From the IMG/VR virus record IMGVR_UViG_3300027522_000018, positions 1-31,885 of that record: 31,885 bases of DNA; one strand, written 5' to 3'. This DNA is from a virus. The position numbers and the translations under genes are program-made. Below, one piece after another: positions 15,709 to 23,580 of this stretch; the stretch's first letter is position 1, and every line of letters starts with the position of its first letter. The notes under the pieces were generated by a model. It did not search any database. It was not told where the DNA came from and worked only from the letters and a program-made list of their open reading frames with translations.

Positions 15709-18582
15709 ATGGCTACTTACAGGCAATTAAGGTCAACAACTATAAGCGGTCAAGCTGGTACGACTTGGTACGTTCAATTATGGAAAAAAGATTATTTAGG
15801 TTCTTCAAGTGAAATGACCCTTAGCGGAGAGGGATTCTCTGTTAATTGGTCGGGTCAAGGTGGAACTAGAGATAAGCAATTCTTAAACTCTGAGTGTGTA
15901 TTAAATATGTACGCTCAGAACTCTACTGATGAAGATTTAATTTACGATATATTTAGTAAAGGGGATAGAAACTATTACGTCAGAATATATAAAAATGGAG
16001 AATCTAATGCTGATATTTGGTGGTTTGGTTGGGTAAACCCATCTTTTTCTAAGATAGAGAATGTTTCTTTCCCTTATCGTGTAAACATTAAAGCAACCGA
16101 TTCTATTGGTACTTTTTCTAAGCAATCTGAATCTTCATTATCTGAAAGCGAATTTTCATCATCGTTTCCTGTAAATAATATTATTAAGGATTTCGGTGAT
16201 TCTATGGGTGTTTATCACTCAGGCATTCTGCCTACAAATAATCCAGCTCCTTGTCCTACCAATAACGATTGGTTTAAAACGAGTGTAGATTGGTGGGCTA
16301 GTGAAAGTACATATAACTCTAATGACCCATTCAATTTATATAGAATATCAAAGTTACCATTTAGAAAAGACCCTGAAAAGTTTCCTAATAAATACTTTAA
16401 GTATGACGTATTAAAGGAGTCTTTAAAAACTTTTGGAACAACTTGTGTATTATCTAACGGAACTTACAATTTTATACAACCAAACAGTTATAAAGGAAGT
16501 ACATCAGGAGTTTTACCATTTTATAGTTACCAAGATGGTGATGAAGGTTCAGAAACTAAAGTAGATAAAACCAATCTATTAGAGTTAGATGGTACTACTA
16601 ATAGTAATAAAGGGGTTGTTATGCAAGGTTCTGTCTTAACTTACGAACCACCATTTAAAAGTGTTTCTGCTAAATTTAAAAATGGAAACGCTAATATACT
16701 TATTCATCCTAATGGTAATTATTCTAGTTACGGATTTGTAGGAAACTTACAACAAGACCCTTCGGCTGCGGACGATGCTTATATATCTTGGCAATTAAAT
16801 TTATATTTTTTAGAGGTCTTAGTACAATCTTATGTTGATGCTATAATACCGTCAAATCAAACTTTAAGAAAGGAATATTTCAACACTAAATTTACTTGGA
16901 ATATAAAAATAGATAACGGAACAACAATCTATTACTTGACACATAACCCAAATAGTGATAAATATCATTGGGTTACATCAGAACCAAATAATATTAACTA
17001 CGCAGGTTACTTACCTCCAACAAACTCTAACCCATTACAATACGCTCCTTATAACTCAAATTCACAAGCAACAATTCCTTGTAATATGTATATTGGGTCT
17101 GGTGCTGATTATCTAAAAAGATACGTTAATACTTCAATAGCATTGGGTATTACGTCTGATTTACCACCAATAACAGGGTCGGTATCTGTAGAACTAAACG
17201 CTGAAAATATTTACTATTCTTGGCAAGATACAGGGACAATTAATGGACAAGCTTTTTATAGAGGTGGTTTAGATACTACTTTATTTTCACAAGAAAGATA
17301 TTTTTATCCTCCATCTACGGTTACTGATTCAAATAGTATATCTATTAATGATGAAGGTGAGGGAGTTATTTATTTTTCAGAACAGACAGATAATGTATCT
17401 GAGGAAAATTTTGAATTTAAAGAATTAATGATTGGTTCTTCTGGGAGTTCGACACAGGAAGCTAATAACGTACAATATTTAGACTCAAATTCAATATCTC
17501 TATCTGTTTCAGAAGGATTCAGAAGGGGGAGTTCTGGAGGGTTTGCTAATATAACTCAATTATTGTGTAGTGAATTTCTATCGTTACAATCAGAACCTTT
17601 AGAAATACTTCAAGCTGATGTTTTTAGTGCAGATATTTCTCCATTAAAATTAATTAAATACTCTATTGATAATAATAGTAGTTTTAAATACTACACGTTT
17701 TTAGGTGGTAAATTCTCGGCTCAAAGCGAAACAATGAGTGGTGAATGGTATAAGGTTAATTCGACCACGCCAACAATAACTCAACAACCCGAAGTTATTA
17801 AATTCCAACGTGGAGATAATCAATCTAATCAAACGGAATTATTACTAGATAATTTAAAGTCCGACACGACTACAGCATTAATAGAAGCTAGTTTAGGTAT
17901 TTTAAGTGTAGCTATATCTTCTGGAGTAGCAACAACTTTAATAACTTTAGGTTCAAGTTTAAAAGGAGATATAGTCCAAAATCAAAACTTAAAATTGACA
18001 ATGCCTAACGGAACTAAAGCTAAGACTATTGTAGTTTTGACTGGTAAAAATAGTTCGGCTAACTCATTTAATACTGATTCGTTTACTACGGATATAGATT
18101 ACCCAATAGGTTCTATAATCTCAATATCACCTTACGAAACAGTAGGTTTAATGCAATCGCTAGTATCAAGTGGTAACGTAAATTTCAGGTCATCTGGAGT
18201 AAACAACATCCAGGAGATGAACTTTCTACCTCACGATTTCAATCTAACATCAAATCCAAGTGTAGGTGTAGCTTCATCCGACTTAGGTGGCTCGATTCAA
18301 ATCGCTTCGGCTACAGCAAATATGTACGCTCAGAAATTGATTAGCAAAGGAAAGACTATTACAAAGGTCAACGTATTCGCTTCGTCTAATTTAGATTATA
18401 GGGTTTACGAAGGATTTATATTTAACGACACAACTACCTTAGTTGGAACAGGTGTTGCTAATACAGAATTAGATATTACAGATATAGTAGGAACTTCAAG
18501 GAATTACATAACAATACAAATAGACGTTGGCTCCGCATCGGAAAAGGTGTATGGCGGTTACGCTCTAGTGACAAACACATAA
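15709..18582 (+). CDS. large distal tail / tail-tip protein
   Basis: This is the largest gene of the window (957 residues). Residues 1-150 have a strand-rich fold (TTWYVQLWKKDYLGSSSEMT, GDRNYYVRIYKNGESNADIW, WFGWVNPSFS) like the hub-type proteins of flavobacterial phages that join the tail tube to the tip. The central part is a long, Asn/Ser-rich beta region. Residues after ~820 (MNFLPHDFNLTSNP, then MYAQKLISKGKTITKVNVFA) look like a jelly-roll-type binding module for surface sugars. It lies directly after the tape measure, where Dit/Tal proteins are expected. The host-receptor role is inferred. Confidence 0.7.
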   Translation: MATYRQLRSTTISGQAGTTWYVQLWKKDYLGSSSEMTLSGEGFSVNWSGQGGTRDKQFLNSECVLNMYAQNSTDEDLIYDIFSKGDRNYYVRIYKNGESNADIWWFGWVNPSFSKIENVSFPYRVNIKATDSIGTFSKQSESSLSESEFSSSFPVNNIIKDFGDSMGVYHSGILPTNNPAPCPTNNDWFKTSVDWWASESTYNSNDPFNLYRISKLPFRKDPEKFPNKYFKYDVLKESLKTFGTTCVLSNGTYNFIQPNSYKGSTSGVLPFYSYQDGDEGSETKVDKTNLLELDGTTNSNKGVVMQGSVLTYEPPFKSVSAKFKNGNANILIHPNGNYSSYGFVGNLQQDPSAADDAYISWQLNLYFLEVLVQSYVDAIIPSNQTLRKEYFNTKFTWNIKIDNGTTIYYLTHNPNSDKYHWVTSEPNNINYAGYLPPTNSNPLQYAPYNSNSQATIPCNMYIGSGADYLKRYVNTSIALGITSDLPPITGSVSVELNAENIYYSWQDTGTINGQAFYRGGLDTTLFSQERYFYPPSTVTDSNSISINDEGEGVIYFSEQTDNVSEENFEFKELMIGSSGSSTQEANNVQYLDSNSISLSVSEGFRRGSSGGFANITQLLCSEFLSLQSEPLEILQADVFSADISPLKLIKYSIDNNSSFKYYTFLGGKFSAQSETMSGEWYKVNSTTPTITQQPEVIKFQRGDNQSNQTELLLDNLKSDTTTALIEASLGILSVAISSGVATTLITLGSSLKGDIVQNQNLKLTMPNGTKAKTIVVLTGKNSSANSFNTDSFTTDIDYPIGSIISISPYETVGLMQSLVSSGNVNFRSSGVNNIQEMNFLPHDFNLTSNPSVGVASSDLGGSIQIASATANMYAQKLISKGKTITKVNVFASSNLDYRVYEGFIFNDTTTLVGTGVANTELDITDIVGTSRNYITIQIDVGSASEKVYGGYALVTNT

Positions 18583-18737
18583 TGGACAGACAGACAATTG
18601 AAATAGGTGTAGCACAATTCGCAGCAATAGGTTTAAGCTTATCGTCCGTAGAACAATGGTTACGAATTACATCGTTAGTTTTAGCGGTATCTTTCGGTGC
18701 TTACAAATGGATAGAAAAATTAACTAAAAAGAAGTAA
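18582..18737 (+). CDS. 51-residue single-pass membrane protein, holin candidate
   Basis: The start codon shares its A with the stop of the tail-tip gene (TAATG), a sign of coupled translation. The peptide has an N-terminal polar part, one membrane segment (LRITSLVLAVSFGAYKWI, residues 27-44) and a basic end (EKLTKKK). Its size, topology and place after the tail genes fit a small holin or a membrane helper of lysis, but two other membrane proteins follow and the actual holin cannot be picked. Confidence 0.6.
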   Translation: MDRQTIEIGVAQFAAIGLSLSSVEQWLRITSLVLAVSFGAYKWIEKLTKKK

Positions 18738-18835
18738 GGGTGGTGGGAATGAATGGTTTAAATCTCTACCTTTTCCATTTATTTTCACTATCTTTACATA
18801 ATTATCATTAACTAAATAAACAAAAAACAACTATT

Positions 18836-19000
18836 ATGATTGAATTTATTACATCAAATTGGGGAGCTTTAATTGTAGCTGGATTAGCTTTTGCTAGAGT
18901 TATAGTTAGTTTAACTCCAACGGAAAAAGATAACAAAGTATTCGGTTACATTGACGACTTTTTCAGTTTCTTTATTACGGATAGAATTAAAAATAAATAA
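18836..19000 (+). CDS. 54-residue membrane protein
   Basis: This short gene starts at ATG after an A-rich leader (AAACAACTATT). The product has a hydrophobic segment near the start (GALIVAGLAFARVIVSL, residues 10-26), then a charged bridge and an aromatic stretch (YIDDFFSFFITDRI). Together with its neighbours at 18582 and 19003 it forms a cluster of small membrane proteins, the likely lysis or membrane-remodelling part. Function is unknown. The 98 bases before it hold only an AT-rich stretch with a weak TATCTTTA box. Confidence 0.6.
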   Translation: MIEFITSNWGALIVAGLAFARVIVSLTPTEKDNKVFGYIDDFFSFFITDRIKNK

Positions 19001-19002
19001 CT

Positions 19003-19239
19003 ATGAATCCTTTATGGCTCAAAGGAGTTTTAGCTATTATACCTAAGATGTTTACGGACAACAAAGGGAAGTGGTCCTCGAAGCGAACTGTTTCGGGTGT
19101 ACTCGCTTTGGCTGCTGTAACTCAGGTCGATACGATGGGTATTACTTGGCAAGTTTTATTATTGTCTTTAATAGCCGTTCTCCCTCTTTGCTTTCTTGGC
19201 AATGAGAATAAGTGTAAAAAGTGTAACAAATTAAATTAA
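19003..19239 (+). CDS. holin-like membrane protein (78 aa)
   Basis: The protein begins MNPLWLKGVLAIIPKMFTDN, then KGKWSSKRTVSGVLALAAVT and a second strong hydrophobic helix WQVLLLSLIAVLPLCFLG before a short tail with CKKC. Two membrane segments separated by a short loop and a charged C-terminus match class II holins, and the NKGKWSSKR segment resembles holin-like proteins in other Bacteroidetes phages. It starts two bases after the previous small membrane gene. A zinc or disulfide role of the C-terminal CKKC is possible. Confidence 0.6.
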   Translation: MNPLWLKGVLAIIPKMFTDNKGKWSSKRTVSGVLALAAVTQVDTMGITWQVLLLSLIAVLPLCFLGNENKCKKCNKLN

Positions 19240-19245
19240 GATATT

Positions 19246-19500
19246 ATGGGATTTCTTCCAACAGCAAAAGTAACGCAACAAGCAATAAGAGCAGTAGAAA
19301 TTGGTGTAGGTTCAGACACAGACTTAGCCGTATCGGGTGCGGTCGTATTTATCGGAGTCGGTGGTGACGTAAAAGTTACAACCGTTTCGGGCGATACTGC
19401 TACGTTTAAAAACCTCGCAGATGGTTCGGTTCTAGCTGTTCAAGTTAGACGAGTTTGGGCGACTGGAACAACAGCTACGGATATGATAGCTTTGTATTAA
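19246..19500 (+). CDS. spike-base-like small structural protein (RCAP_Rcc01079-type)
   Basis: The 84 residues follow the pattern of the spike base protein family first named from the Rhodobacter gene transfer agent: a strand pair (SGAVVFIGVGGDVKVTTVSG), then TFKNLADGSVLAVQVRRVWA and TGTTATDMIALY at the C-terminus. Members are small beta proteins that decorate heads or tail parts in many phages. Here it precedes the BspA-type protein and may anchor it or a head spike. The motif match is clear; where it sits in this virion is inferred. Confidence 0.65.
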   Translation: MGFLPTAKVTQQAIRAVEIGVGSDTDLAVSGAVVFIGVGGDVKVTTVSGDTATFKNLADGSVLAVQVRRVWATGTTATDMIALY

Positions 19501-19521
19501 CTGTAAAAACGATATAGACTT

Positions 19522-20286
19522 ATGATTATATCAATGATTAATACGATTGGAGCTTTAAGGAATAGCTTTAATGCTAATTTTGAGTTCACAGTCGATACGA
19601 CCAAAGCAGGAACGGCTAGCGATAAGTTTCAATTGCCTTTAGTTGATGTAGGAGCTGTTTCGTTTATTGTAGCTTGGGGCGATGGCACTACAGATACTAT
19701 CACGAACTATAATGATACTGAAACATTGCACACTTACAGTTCTTCTGGGGTATATACTATTAGTATTGAAGGTGAAGTCAAAGGGCTTAGTTTTGATAAT
19801 TTAGGTGATAAGTTAAAAATAACCAACGTATCTAACTGTGGTGGACTTAATTTAACTGAACATTCAATATTTAGAGGCTGCTCTAATCTGATTTGGACTG
19901 CTACGGACACACCAGTTGTTAGCACGACATCTTTAAAGGATATGTTTAGAGATTGCACTTTATTTAATAGCAATATAGGCGGTTGGGATGTTAGCCTTGT
20001 GACCGAATTTAGCAGTACATTTAGAGGTTGCACTGCTTTTGACCAAGATTTAAGTGCTTGGGATATAGGTTCTGCAACTAACATGACAAACATTATGGCG
20101 TTTGTAACATTGTCAACAGCGAACTATGATGCTTTATTAATAGGATGGGAATCACAAGCACCAAATACAGGTTTAACGCCTAATTTTTGGGATTCTACAT
20201 ATACGGCAGGTGGAGCAGCTGCAACGGCTAGAGCTAGCTTAGTTTCTACTTATGGATGGACAATAACTGATGGAGGAACTGCATAA
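19522..20286 (+). CDS. BspA-type (DUF285) repeat surface protein, likely adhesin
   Basis: Residues ~20-95 look like a PKD-like beta domain (DVGAVSFIVAWGDGTTDTIT, then HTYSSSGVYTISIEGEV). The rest consists of DUF285/BspA-type repeats: SLKDMFRDCTLFNSNIGGWD, FSSTFRGCTAFDQDLSAWDI and the closing motif YDALLIGWESQAPNTG. Such repeats are found in surface proteins that bind host material. In a phage tail region it is best read as a receptor-binding or virion-decorating protein. No signal peptide is seen, so it is not secreted by the general route. ATG at codon 5 is an alternative start. Confidence 0.72.
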   Translation: MIISMINTIGALRNSFNANFEFTVDTTKAGTASDKFQLPLVDVGAVSFIVAWGDGTTDTITNYNDTETLHTYSSSGVYTISIEGEVKGLSFDNLGDKLKITNVSNCGGLNLTEHSIFRGCSNLIWTATDTPVVSTTSLKDMFRDCTLFNSNIGGWDVSLVTEFSSTFRGCTAFDQDLSAWDIGSATNMTNIMAFVTLSTANYDALLIGWESQAPNTGLTPNFWDSTYTAGGAAATARASLVSTYGWTITDGGTA

Positions 20287-20480
20287 TGGATATAACTAAA
20301 CCAACTAAAACAACTTACTTTATTTGTAGAAATGAAGCGATGGAAATTAAGGCTTACGGAATTGTAGAGCCTAATCAAGTTATGATAACAAGCCAGCCTA
20401 ACGTAAAAACATACACAAGAAAGGGGTCTTGGAAGAATAAATTATTATCTGAAAATATAGATATAAGTGGGTATATATGA
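20286..20480 (+). CDS. hypothetical protein (64 aa)
   Basis: The ATG shares a base with the stop of the preceding adhesin gene (TAATG), and its own end overlaps the next start by four bases (ATGA), so it is firmly part of the operon. The product is small and soluble (TTYFICRNEAMEIKAYGIVE), probably beta-rich. I recall short proteins of this kind next to tail fibres, but no family can be named. Confidence 0.6.
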   Translation: MDITKPTKTTYFICRNEAMEIKAYGIVEPNQVMITSQPNVKTYTRKGSWKNKLLSENIDISGYI

Positions 20481-20887
20481 AGTTAAAAGCATTTCTAAAT
20501 AGACTAACTAAAGATAAAAACCAAACTCTAGGTCGTTTTACTTTGTACGATGGCTTAGAGGAAGTTTTCTCTTGCGTTACTTTAGAGCTTCCCGATAAAG
20601 GGAATAAAACTTCGATTAGTTCGATTCCAATCGGTACTTATAAAGTCGTTCACAGACGTTCTAAGAAGTACAATAACCACTTAATTCTACTAGATGTTCC
20701 CAATAGAAGATACATTCTTATTCACCAAGGCAACTTTTACACAGACACGAGAGGGTGTATTCTTGTTGGCTCTAGGTTTGAACAAATCAACAAAGACTCT
20801 ATCTTGGATATTACAGCATCAAGACGAACTCTCTCTAACTTATTGGAAGCCACCGATGAAGGTGGATTTGAATTAACTATAAGCTAG
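20477..20887 (+). CDS. DUF5675-like protein, candidate cell-wall enzyme
   Basis: The 136 residues carry the DUF5675 signature: CVTLELPDKGNKTSISSIPI followed by GTYKVV, then LLDVPNRRYILIHQGN with a later DTRGCILVG. The H-x-G-N ... D-x-x-GC layout resembles the active site of L,D-transpeptidase-type enzymes, so it may act on peptidoglycan. It lies just after holin-like genes, and no other endolysin is recognised in the window, which makes it the best lysis-enzyme candidate. The enzymatic role has not been established for this family to my knowledge. Confidence 0.72.
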   Translation: MKLKAFLNRLTKDKNQTLGRFTLYDGLEEVFSCVTLELPDKGNKTSISSIPIGTYKVVHRRSKKYNNHLILLDVPNRRYILIHQGNFYTDTRGCILVGSRFEQINKDSILDITASRRTLSNLLEATDEGGFELTIS

Positions 20888-20894
20888 TAGAGAT

Positions 20895-21197
20895 ATGCCA
20901 AAATTACCTAAATCTAGAAGTGTAAGACCAGTCAATGAAAGTTGGGGTGGCGACACTTCATTTTATCGTCAATCTGTTTGGAAAAAAATGCGTAAATATA
21001 TACTCTCGTTAAATCCTTTATGCGTACATTGCACTAAGAAAGGAGATTTAACTAAGGCAGATGTAGTTGACCACATTCGACCTATTAAAATGGGTGGAGC
21101 AAAATTAGACGAGTCAAATCTACAAGGACTTTGCCACCCTTGTCACAATAGAAAAACTAGACATGAAAATAACCCCAACGCTGAGATTCAGGAGTAA
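20895..21197 (+). CDS. HNH endonuclease
   Basis: This 100-residue nuclease has the HNH fold with zinc-binding cysteines (NPLCVHC near residues 40-46 and GLCHPCHNRKTRH near 83-95) and the catalytic-type VVDHIRPIKMGG with a later Asn (DESNLQGL). Phage HNH proteins of this type nick DNA near packaging sites or help TerL. This one is far from terminase, at the end of the late operon, and overlaps the Holliday-junction resolvase gene by 35 bases. Confidence 0.88.
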   Translation: MPKLPKSRSVRPVNESWGGDTSFYRQSVWKKMRKYILSLNPLCVHCTKKGDLTKADVVDHIRPIKMGGAKLDESNLQGLCHPCHNRKTRHENNPNAEIQE

Positions 21198-21561
21198 CTA
21201 TGAAAAGGTTACTTGCACAAGGTTAGACGACTTAGGTGTCCAATTCGAATACGAAACAGTTAATTTACACTACCAAGTTTCAGAACAACGAAAGTACACG
21301 CCAGACGTAATATTACCTAACGGAATAATACTAGAATTAAAGGGTAGGTTCACTACACAGGACCGTAAAAAGATGTTGTTAGTTATAGCACAACACCCTG
21401 ACAAGGATATTCGAATGGTATTTCAAAGACACACTAATACTCTATTTAAAGGAAGTAGAACTACCTACTCTGAATGGTGTGACAAAAACAACATAAAATG
21501 GGCAGACAAAATAATACCGATAGATTGGATAAAGGAGTTGAAAAAACATCCGAAGAAATAG
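21163..21561 (+). CDS. T7 endonuclease I-type Holliday-junction resolvase
   Basis: The 132 residues align along their length with T7 gp3: FRSNYEK matches FRSGLED (catalytic Glu), FEYE, YTPDVILPNGIILELKG matches YTPDFLLPNGIFVETKG (catalytic Asp, Glu and Lys all kept), then QHPDKDIRMVFQ, TYSEWC and WADKIIPIDWIKE. It should cut branched DNA left by replication and recombination so that concatemers can be packaged. The overlap with the HNH gene places both in the late transcript. Confidence 0.93.
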   Translation: MKITPTLRFRSNYEKVTCTRLDDLGVQFEYETVNLHYQVSEQRKYTPDVILPNGIILELKGRFTTQDRKKMLLVIAQHPDKDIRMVFQRHTNTLFKGSRTTYSEWCDKNNIKWADKIIPIDWIKELKKHPKK

Positions 21562-21668
21562 ACCAAGCTAGAGATACTTGGGATTCCTGGTTAGGCGATA
21601 TGTCCGACAGAGAACAACCCGAAGTCTGTAAAATAGACGACCCAGATTGCGAAGCTTGTGGCTCTTAG
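21498..21668 (+). CDS. small acidic Cys-containing protein (56 aa)
   Basis: This last plus-strand frame overlaps the resolvase gene by 64 bases in another frame and stops two bases before the opposing minus-strand gene ends. The product is very acidic (EEIDQARDTWDSWLGDMSD) with three cysteines at the end (VCKIDDPDCEACGS). The long overlap weakens the case; its neat end at the convergent junction and protein-like composition support it. Function unknown. Confidence 0.45.
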   Translation: MGRQNNTDRLDKGVEKTSEEIDQARDTWDSWLGDMSDREQPEVCKIDDPDCEACGS

Positions 21669-21669
21669 T

Positions 21670-22143
21670 TTACATATACCACTCAACTTTGGGTAACTTA
21701 ACTACCTTAAAATATTCTTTATACTCAGCCATTGGAAGTAAGATGATAGAGGCTTCTTTATCATCCCCTCCTTTGATGATGTTTAACTTACTTTCGTTAT
21801 CTTTAAGTACCTTCTTTAATTCTACTAAAGGAATGAAAAACAAGTAAACGTATAGTTCGCTTATATTAGTGTAATTGTATATAAACACGTCAGCTTCGCT
21901 TACAGATATTCCAGACAACTTTCCGTTATCGTATATTTCTAAAGCCATATTACCAGTATTCTTATACCTATCTGACTTTATTTCGAACTTAGTTACGTTA
22001 GATTTATAAACCCCTTTTATATCGTAACGACTATCGTTGTTGTAAGTCATTTCGCTTACACCATTAAAAAAGAGGTAAAGACCGATTACTCGTTCCCACC
22101 TCTCTCCCCAAGCTAAATCTTTTAGCCAGAGTCTACTTTCCAT
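21670..22143 (-). CDS. PD-(D/E)XK-like nuclease
   Basis: The 157 residues contain DSRYDIKGVYKSNVTKFEIK, in which the Asp and the E-I-K motif fit a PD-(D/E)XK active site, followed by NTGNMALEIYDNGKLSGISV and SEADVFIYNY, segments typical of phage nucleases of this fold. It is the last gene of the minus-strand replication block, and its start overlaps the MazG-like gene. It could degrade host DNA or process recombination intermediates; the substrate is unknown. Confidence 0.7.
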   Translation of the reverse strand: MESRLWLKDLAWGERWERVIGLYLFFNGVSEMTYNNDSRYDIKGVYKSNVTKFEIKSDRYKNTGNMALEIYDNGKLSGISVSEADVFIYNYTNISELYVYLFFIPLVELKKVLKDNESKLNIIKGGDDKEASIILLPMAEYKEYFKVVKLPKVEWYM

Positions 22144-22324
22144 CGTGTTCTAGGTTGATTAATTTTTCAAGGTAAACTACCATATCCATAGCTTCCTCTT
22201 GCGTATGAATAAGCCACTCTAAACGACTTAAATCGGTTCTCTCCATTGTCGTTCCGTATTTTGATTTACCTATCCTAGCTCGGCCTAATATCTTCGAACA
22301 AACTGAATCTTCTATCTTACTCAT
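22133..22324 (-). CDS. MazG-like helical protein (63 aa)
   Basis: The segment KYGTTMERTDLSRLEWLIHT followed by QEEAMDMVVYLEKL matches the EExxD helical core of MazG/dUTPase-superfamily nucleotide pyrophosphohydrolases, but the protein is much shorter than a full enzyme. Similar short forms are common in phages and may assemble as oligomers. It may adjust the nucleotide pool during phage replication. It overlaps the next gene by 11 bases. Confidence 0.6.
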   Translation of the reverse strand: MSKIEDSVCSKILGRARIGKSKYGTTMERTDLSRLEWLIHTQEEAMDMVVYLEKLINLEHDGK

Positions 22325-22328
22325 ATCG

Positions 22329-22427
22329 TTACGGATTAAGTCTAATATATTTCTCTACTAAAATCGAAGCGAATACAATCACAACGAATGCTATTGCTGG
22401 TAATAATATAACCATGAACGTGTACAT
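22329..22427 (-). CDS. 32-residue membrane peptide
   Basis: This mini-gene starts four bases after the stop of 22432-22632 and ends four bases before the next start, leaving no wasted space. It encodes a single hydrophobic helix (MVILLPAIAFVVIVFASILV) with a short charged end (EKYIRLNP). The spacing and membrane character support it; the function is unknown. Confidence 0.5.
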   Translation of the reverse strand: MYTFMVILLPAIAFVVIVFASILVEKYIRLNP

Positions 22428-22431
22428 ATCT

Positions 22432-22632
22432 TTATCTGGATTTAATTACTTCGTAAAATATCGGGTCGAGTTCTTTAATTCGCTCTTGAATCTTCTCCCA
22501 AGCCCATTGAACCTCGTCCTCTCCGCCTATATCGTTTTGGCTACCTGTATCTGAGTTCGCTACGTTCGAGCAATTTTGAAGTAGTAGCTTATCTATCTTC
22601 GTCTTAATTTCTTGGTTGTCGTTGTAAATCAT
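22432..22632 (-). CDS. hypothetical acidic protein (66 aa)
   Basis: This small protein has a helical N-terminus (NQEIKTKIDKLLLQNCSNV), a Gly/Asp-rich middle and a helical end (WAWEKIQERIKELDPIFYE). No family is recognised. It is the first gene after its own promoter (22658-22665) and a terminator (22672-22706), so it begins a separate transcript containing the membrane peptide, MazG-like and nuclease genes. Confidence 0.6.
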   Translation of the reverse strand: MIYNDNQEIKTKIDKLLLQNCSNVANSDTGSQNDIGGEDEVQWAWEKIQERIKELDPIFYEVIKSR

Positions 22633-22657
22633 ATCGTTTAGTTTATTTAAGTTTCAA

Positions 22658-22665
22658 CAAATGTA
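22658..22665 (-). promoter_or_regulatory. -7 box TACATTTG before the 22632 gene
   Basis: It matches TAnnTTTG exactly and lies 25 bases upstream of the ATG. The same TACATTTG octamer occurs before the genes starting at 27091 and 29622. No good -33 TTG is at the right distance. Confidence 0.6.
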
Positions 22666-22671
22666 CATAAA

Positions 22672-22706
22672 AAAAAGGGAAGAATCTAATCGACCCAACC
22701 CTTTTT
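22672..22706. terminator. AAAAAGGG/CCCTTTTT hairpin
   Basis: Arms of eight bases (22672-22679 and 22699-22706) pair around a 19-base loop, with A and T runs on the outer sides that could end transcripts from either strand. It separates the minus-strand transcript ending after 22810 from the promoter at 22658. The large loop makes it weaker than a classic terminator. Confidence 0.55.
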
Positions 22707-22809
22707 ATTGTATGAAAACCTAAAACCAAATCGTATTAACCTAAACAAAATACAACCGATGGTCAAATATACGGATTCTTTTCTTAATAAACAACACTAT
22801 TCGTCTTTA

Positions 22810-23037
22810 TTATAAGTTTTTTAAGTAACCTTCCTCTTCACTCGGAAACAATGGTTTCGATATGACTCGAGTACTTCTGACTTTGTAGTACTCGGTTAAG
22901 GCTTTATCTATAATGCTCCAACAACCTCTAAAATAAAGGTCTTTTATTTGCTCTTTAGTACATTTTTCTTCCGCTAATCGCTTATCAGCTAACATAGCAC
23001 CTCGAATAAAGGCGATTAATTCTCTTTCTTTACTCAT
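22810..23037 (-). CDS. hypothetical protein (75 aa)
   Basis: This helical, soluble protein begins MSKERELIAFIRGAMLADKR and has a second helical part (IKDLYFRGCWSIIDKALTEY). No family is recognised. It starts two bases after the end of the upstream gene and is the last gene before a terminator-like hairpin. Confidence 0.55.
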   Translation of the reverse strand: MSKERELIAFIRGAMLADKRLAEEKCTKEQIKDLYFRGCWSIIDKALTEYYKVRSTRVISKPLFPSEEEGYLKNL

Positions 23038-23039
23038 AT

Positions 23040-23255
23040 CTAACTAACTTTAACTTCGTGTACTACCCCTCTTTTACTTAAACCTTTTAAGTCTATATGA
23101 AACATAAGAAGTACGACTAATTCAGACTCTAATTTATGCCCATAATTATATCCAGTAGCTTCGTTTCTAGTCTGATTAGTTAGCGTAATAAAATCAAATA
23201 CCTTTAACATATTTTCGCCCTTCTTATTTTTGTAACTTATCTTTATTAAATCCAT
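23040..23255 (-). CDS. hypothetical protein (71 aa)
   Basis: This small mixed-composition protein (KISYKNKKGENMLKVFDFIT, then KLESELVVLLMFHIDLKGL) has no known domain. Its ATG follows immediately after the 48-base remnant of a gene end that resembles the C-terminus of the protein at 23573-23923. ATG at codon 16 (MLKVF) is an alternative start. Confidence 0.5.
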   Translation of the reverse strand: MDLIKISYKNKKGENMLKVFDFITLTNQTRNEATGYNYGHKLESELVVLLMFHIDLKGLSKRGVVHEVKVS

Positions 23256-23257
23256 CC

Positions 23258-23305
23258 TTATTCGTCTTTATTTAATTTAGTCAAAACATTCAGTTCGTGC
23301 TTCAA
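23258..23305 (-). pseudogene. diverged copy of the 3' end of the 23573-23923 gene
   Basis: The minus strand reads LKHELNVLTKLNKDE and stop; the intact gene ends LKHELNILTKLKEDE and stop (23573-23620). Twelve of 15 residues agree, and many base changes are at silent positions, so this looks like the tail of a diverged homologue rather than a fresh tandem copy. It lies directly after the zinc-ribbon-like gene 23302-23580 and overlaps its stop codon. Confidence 0.75.
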
Positions 23306-23580
23306 TCTGTGAGTGAAGTATCTGTAAAACCATAATCTTCTAAACATTCTTCACATAATGATTCATAACCAATATAAAACCCTCCGTTATCTATAGTATC
23401 GGAAAGTGTATCTAAATCCCATAAAGGTGATTTACAACATTCACTTACTTTATCTGTTTTATTAAATCCTGTTTTTTTTAACCAATCCAAAAAATCATCT
23501 TCGGTCATATCTAACGTATTATTTAGTTCTATATTCATCCTCTCTAGCAATTCAATAGCATCCACTTTATCTTTACTCAT
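23302..23580 (-). CDS. zinc-ribbon-like protein (92 aa)
   Basis: The C-terminal half has VSECCKSPLWDLDTLSDTID and YESLCEECLEDYGF, two cysteine pairs (CC and CEEC) that could hold one zinc ion. The N-terminal half is acidic and helical. Many phages have such proteins, which often bind nucleic acid or partners. The start overlaps the end of the previous gene by eight bases. It is flanked on both sides by related gene ends, which suggests insertion by recombination. Confidence 0.6.
   Translation of the reverse strand: MSKDKVDAIELLERMNIELNNTLDMTEDDFLDWLKKTGFNKTDKVSECCKSPLWDLDTLSDTIDNGGFYIGYESLCEECLEDYGFTDTSLTD

Noticed and set aside
19734-20093. 119-residue minus-strand frame opposite the BspA-type gene
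   Set aside because: Antisense shadow of repeat-coding DNA; no start signals and no neighbours on that strand.
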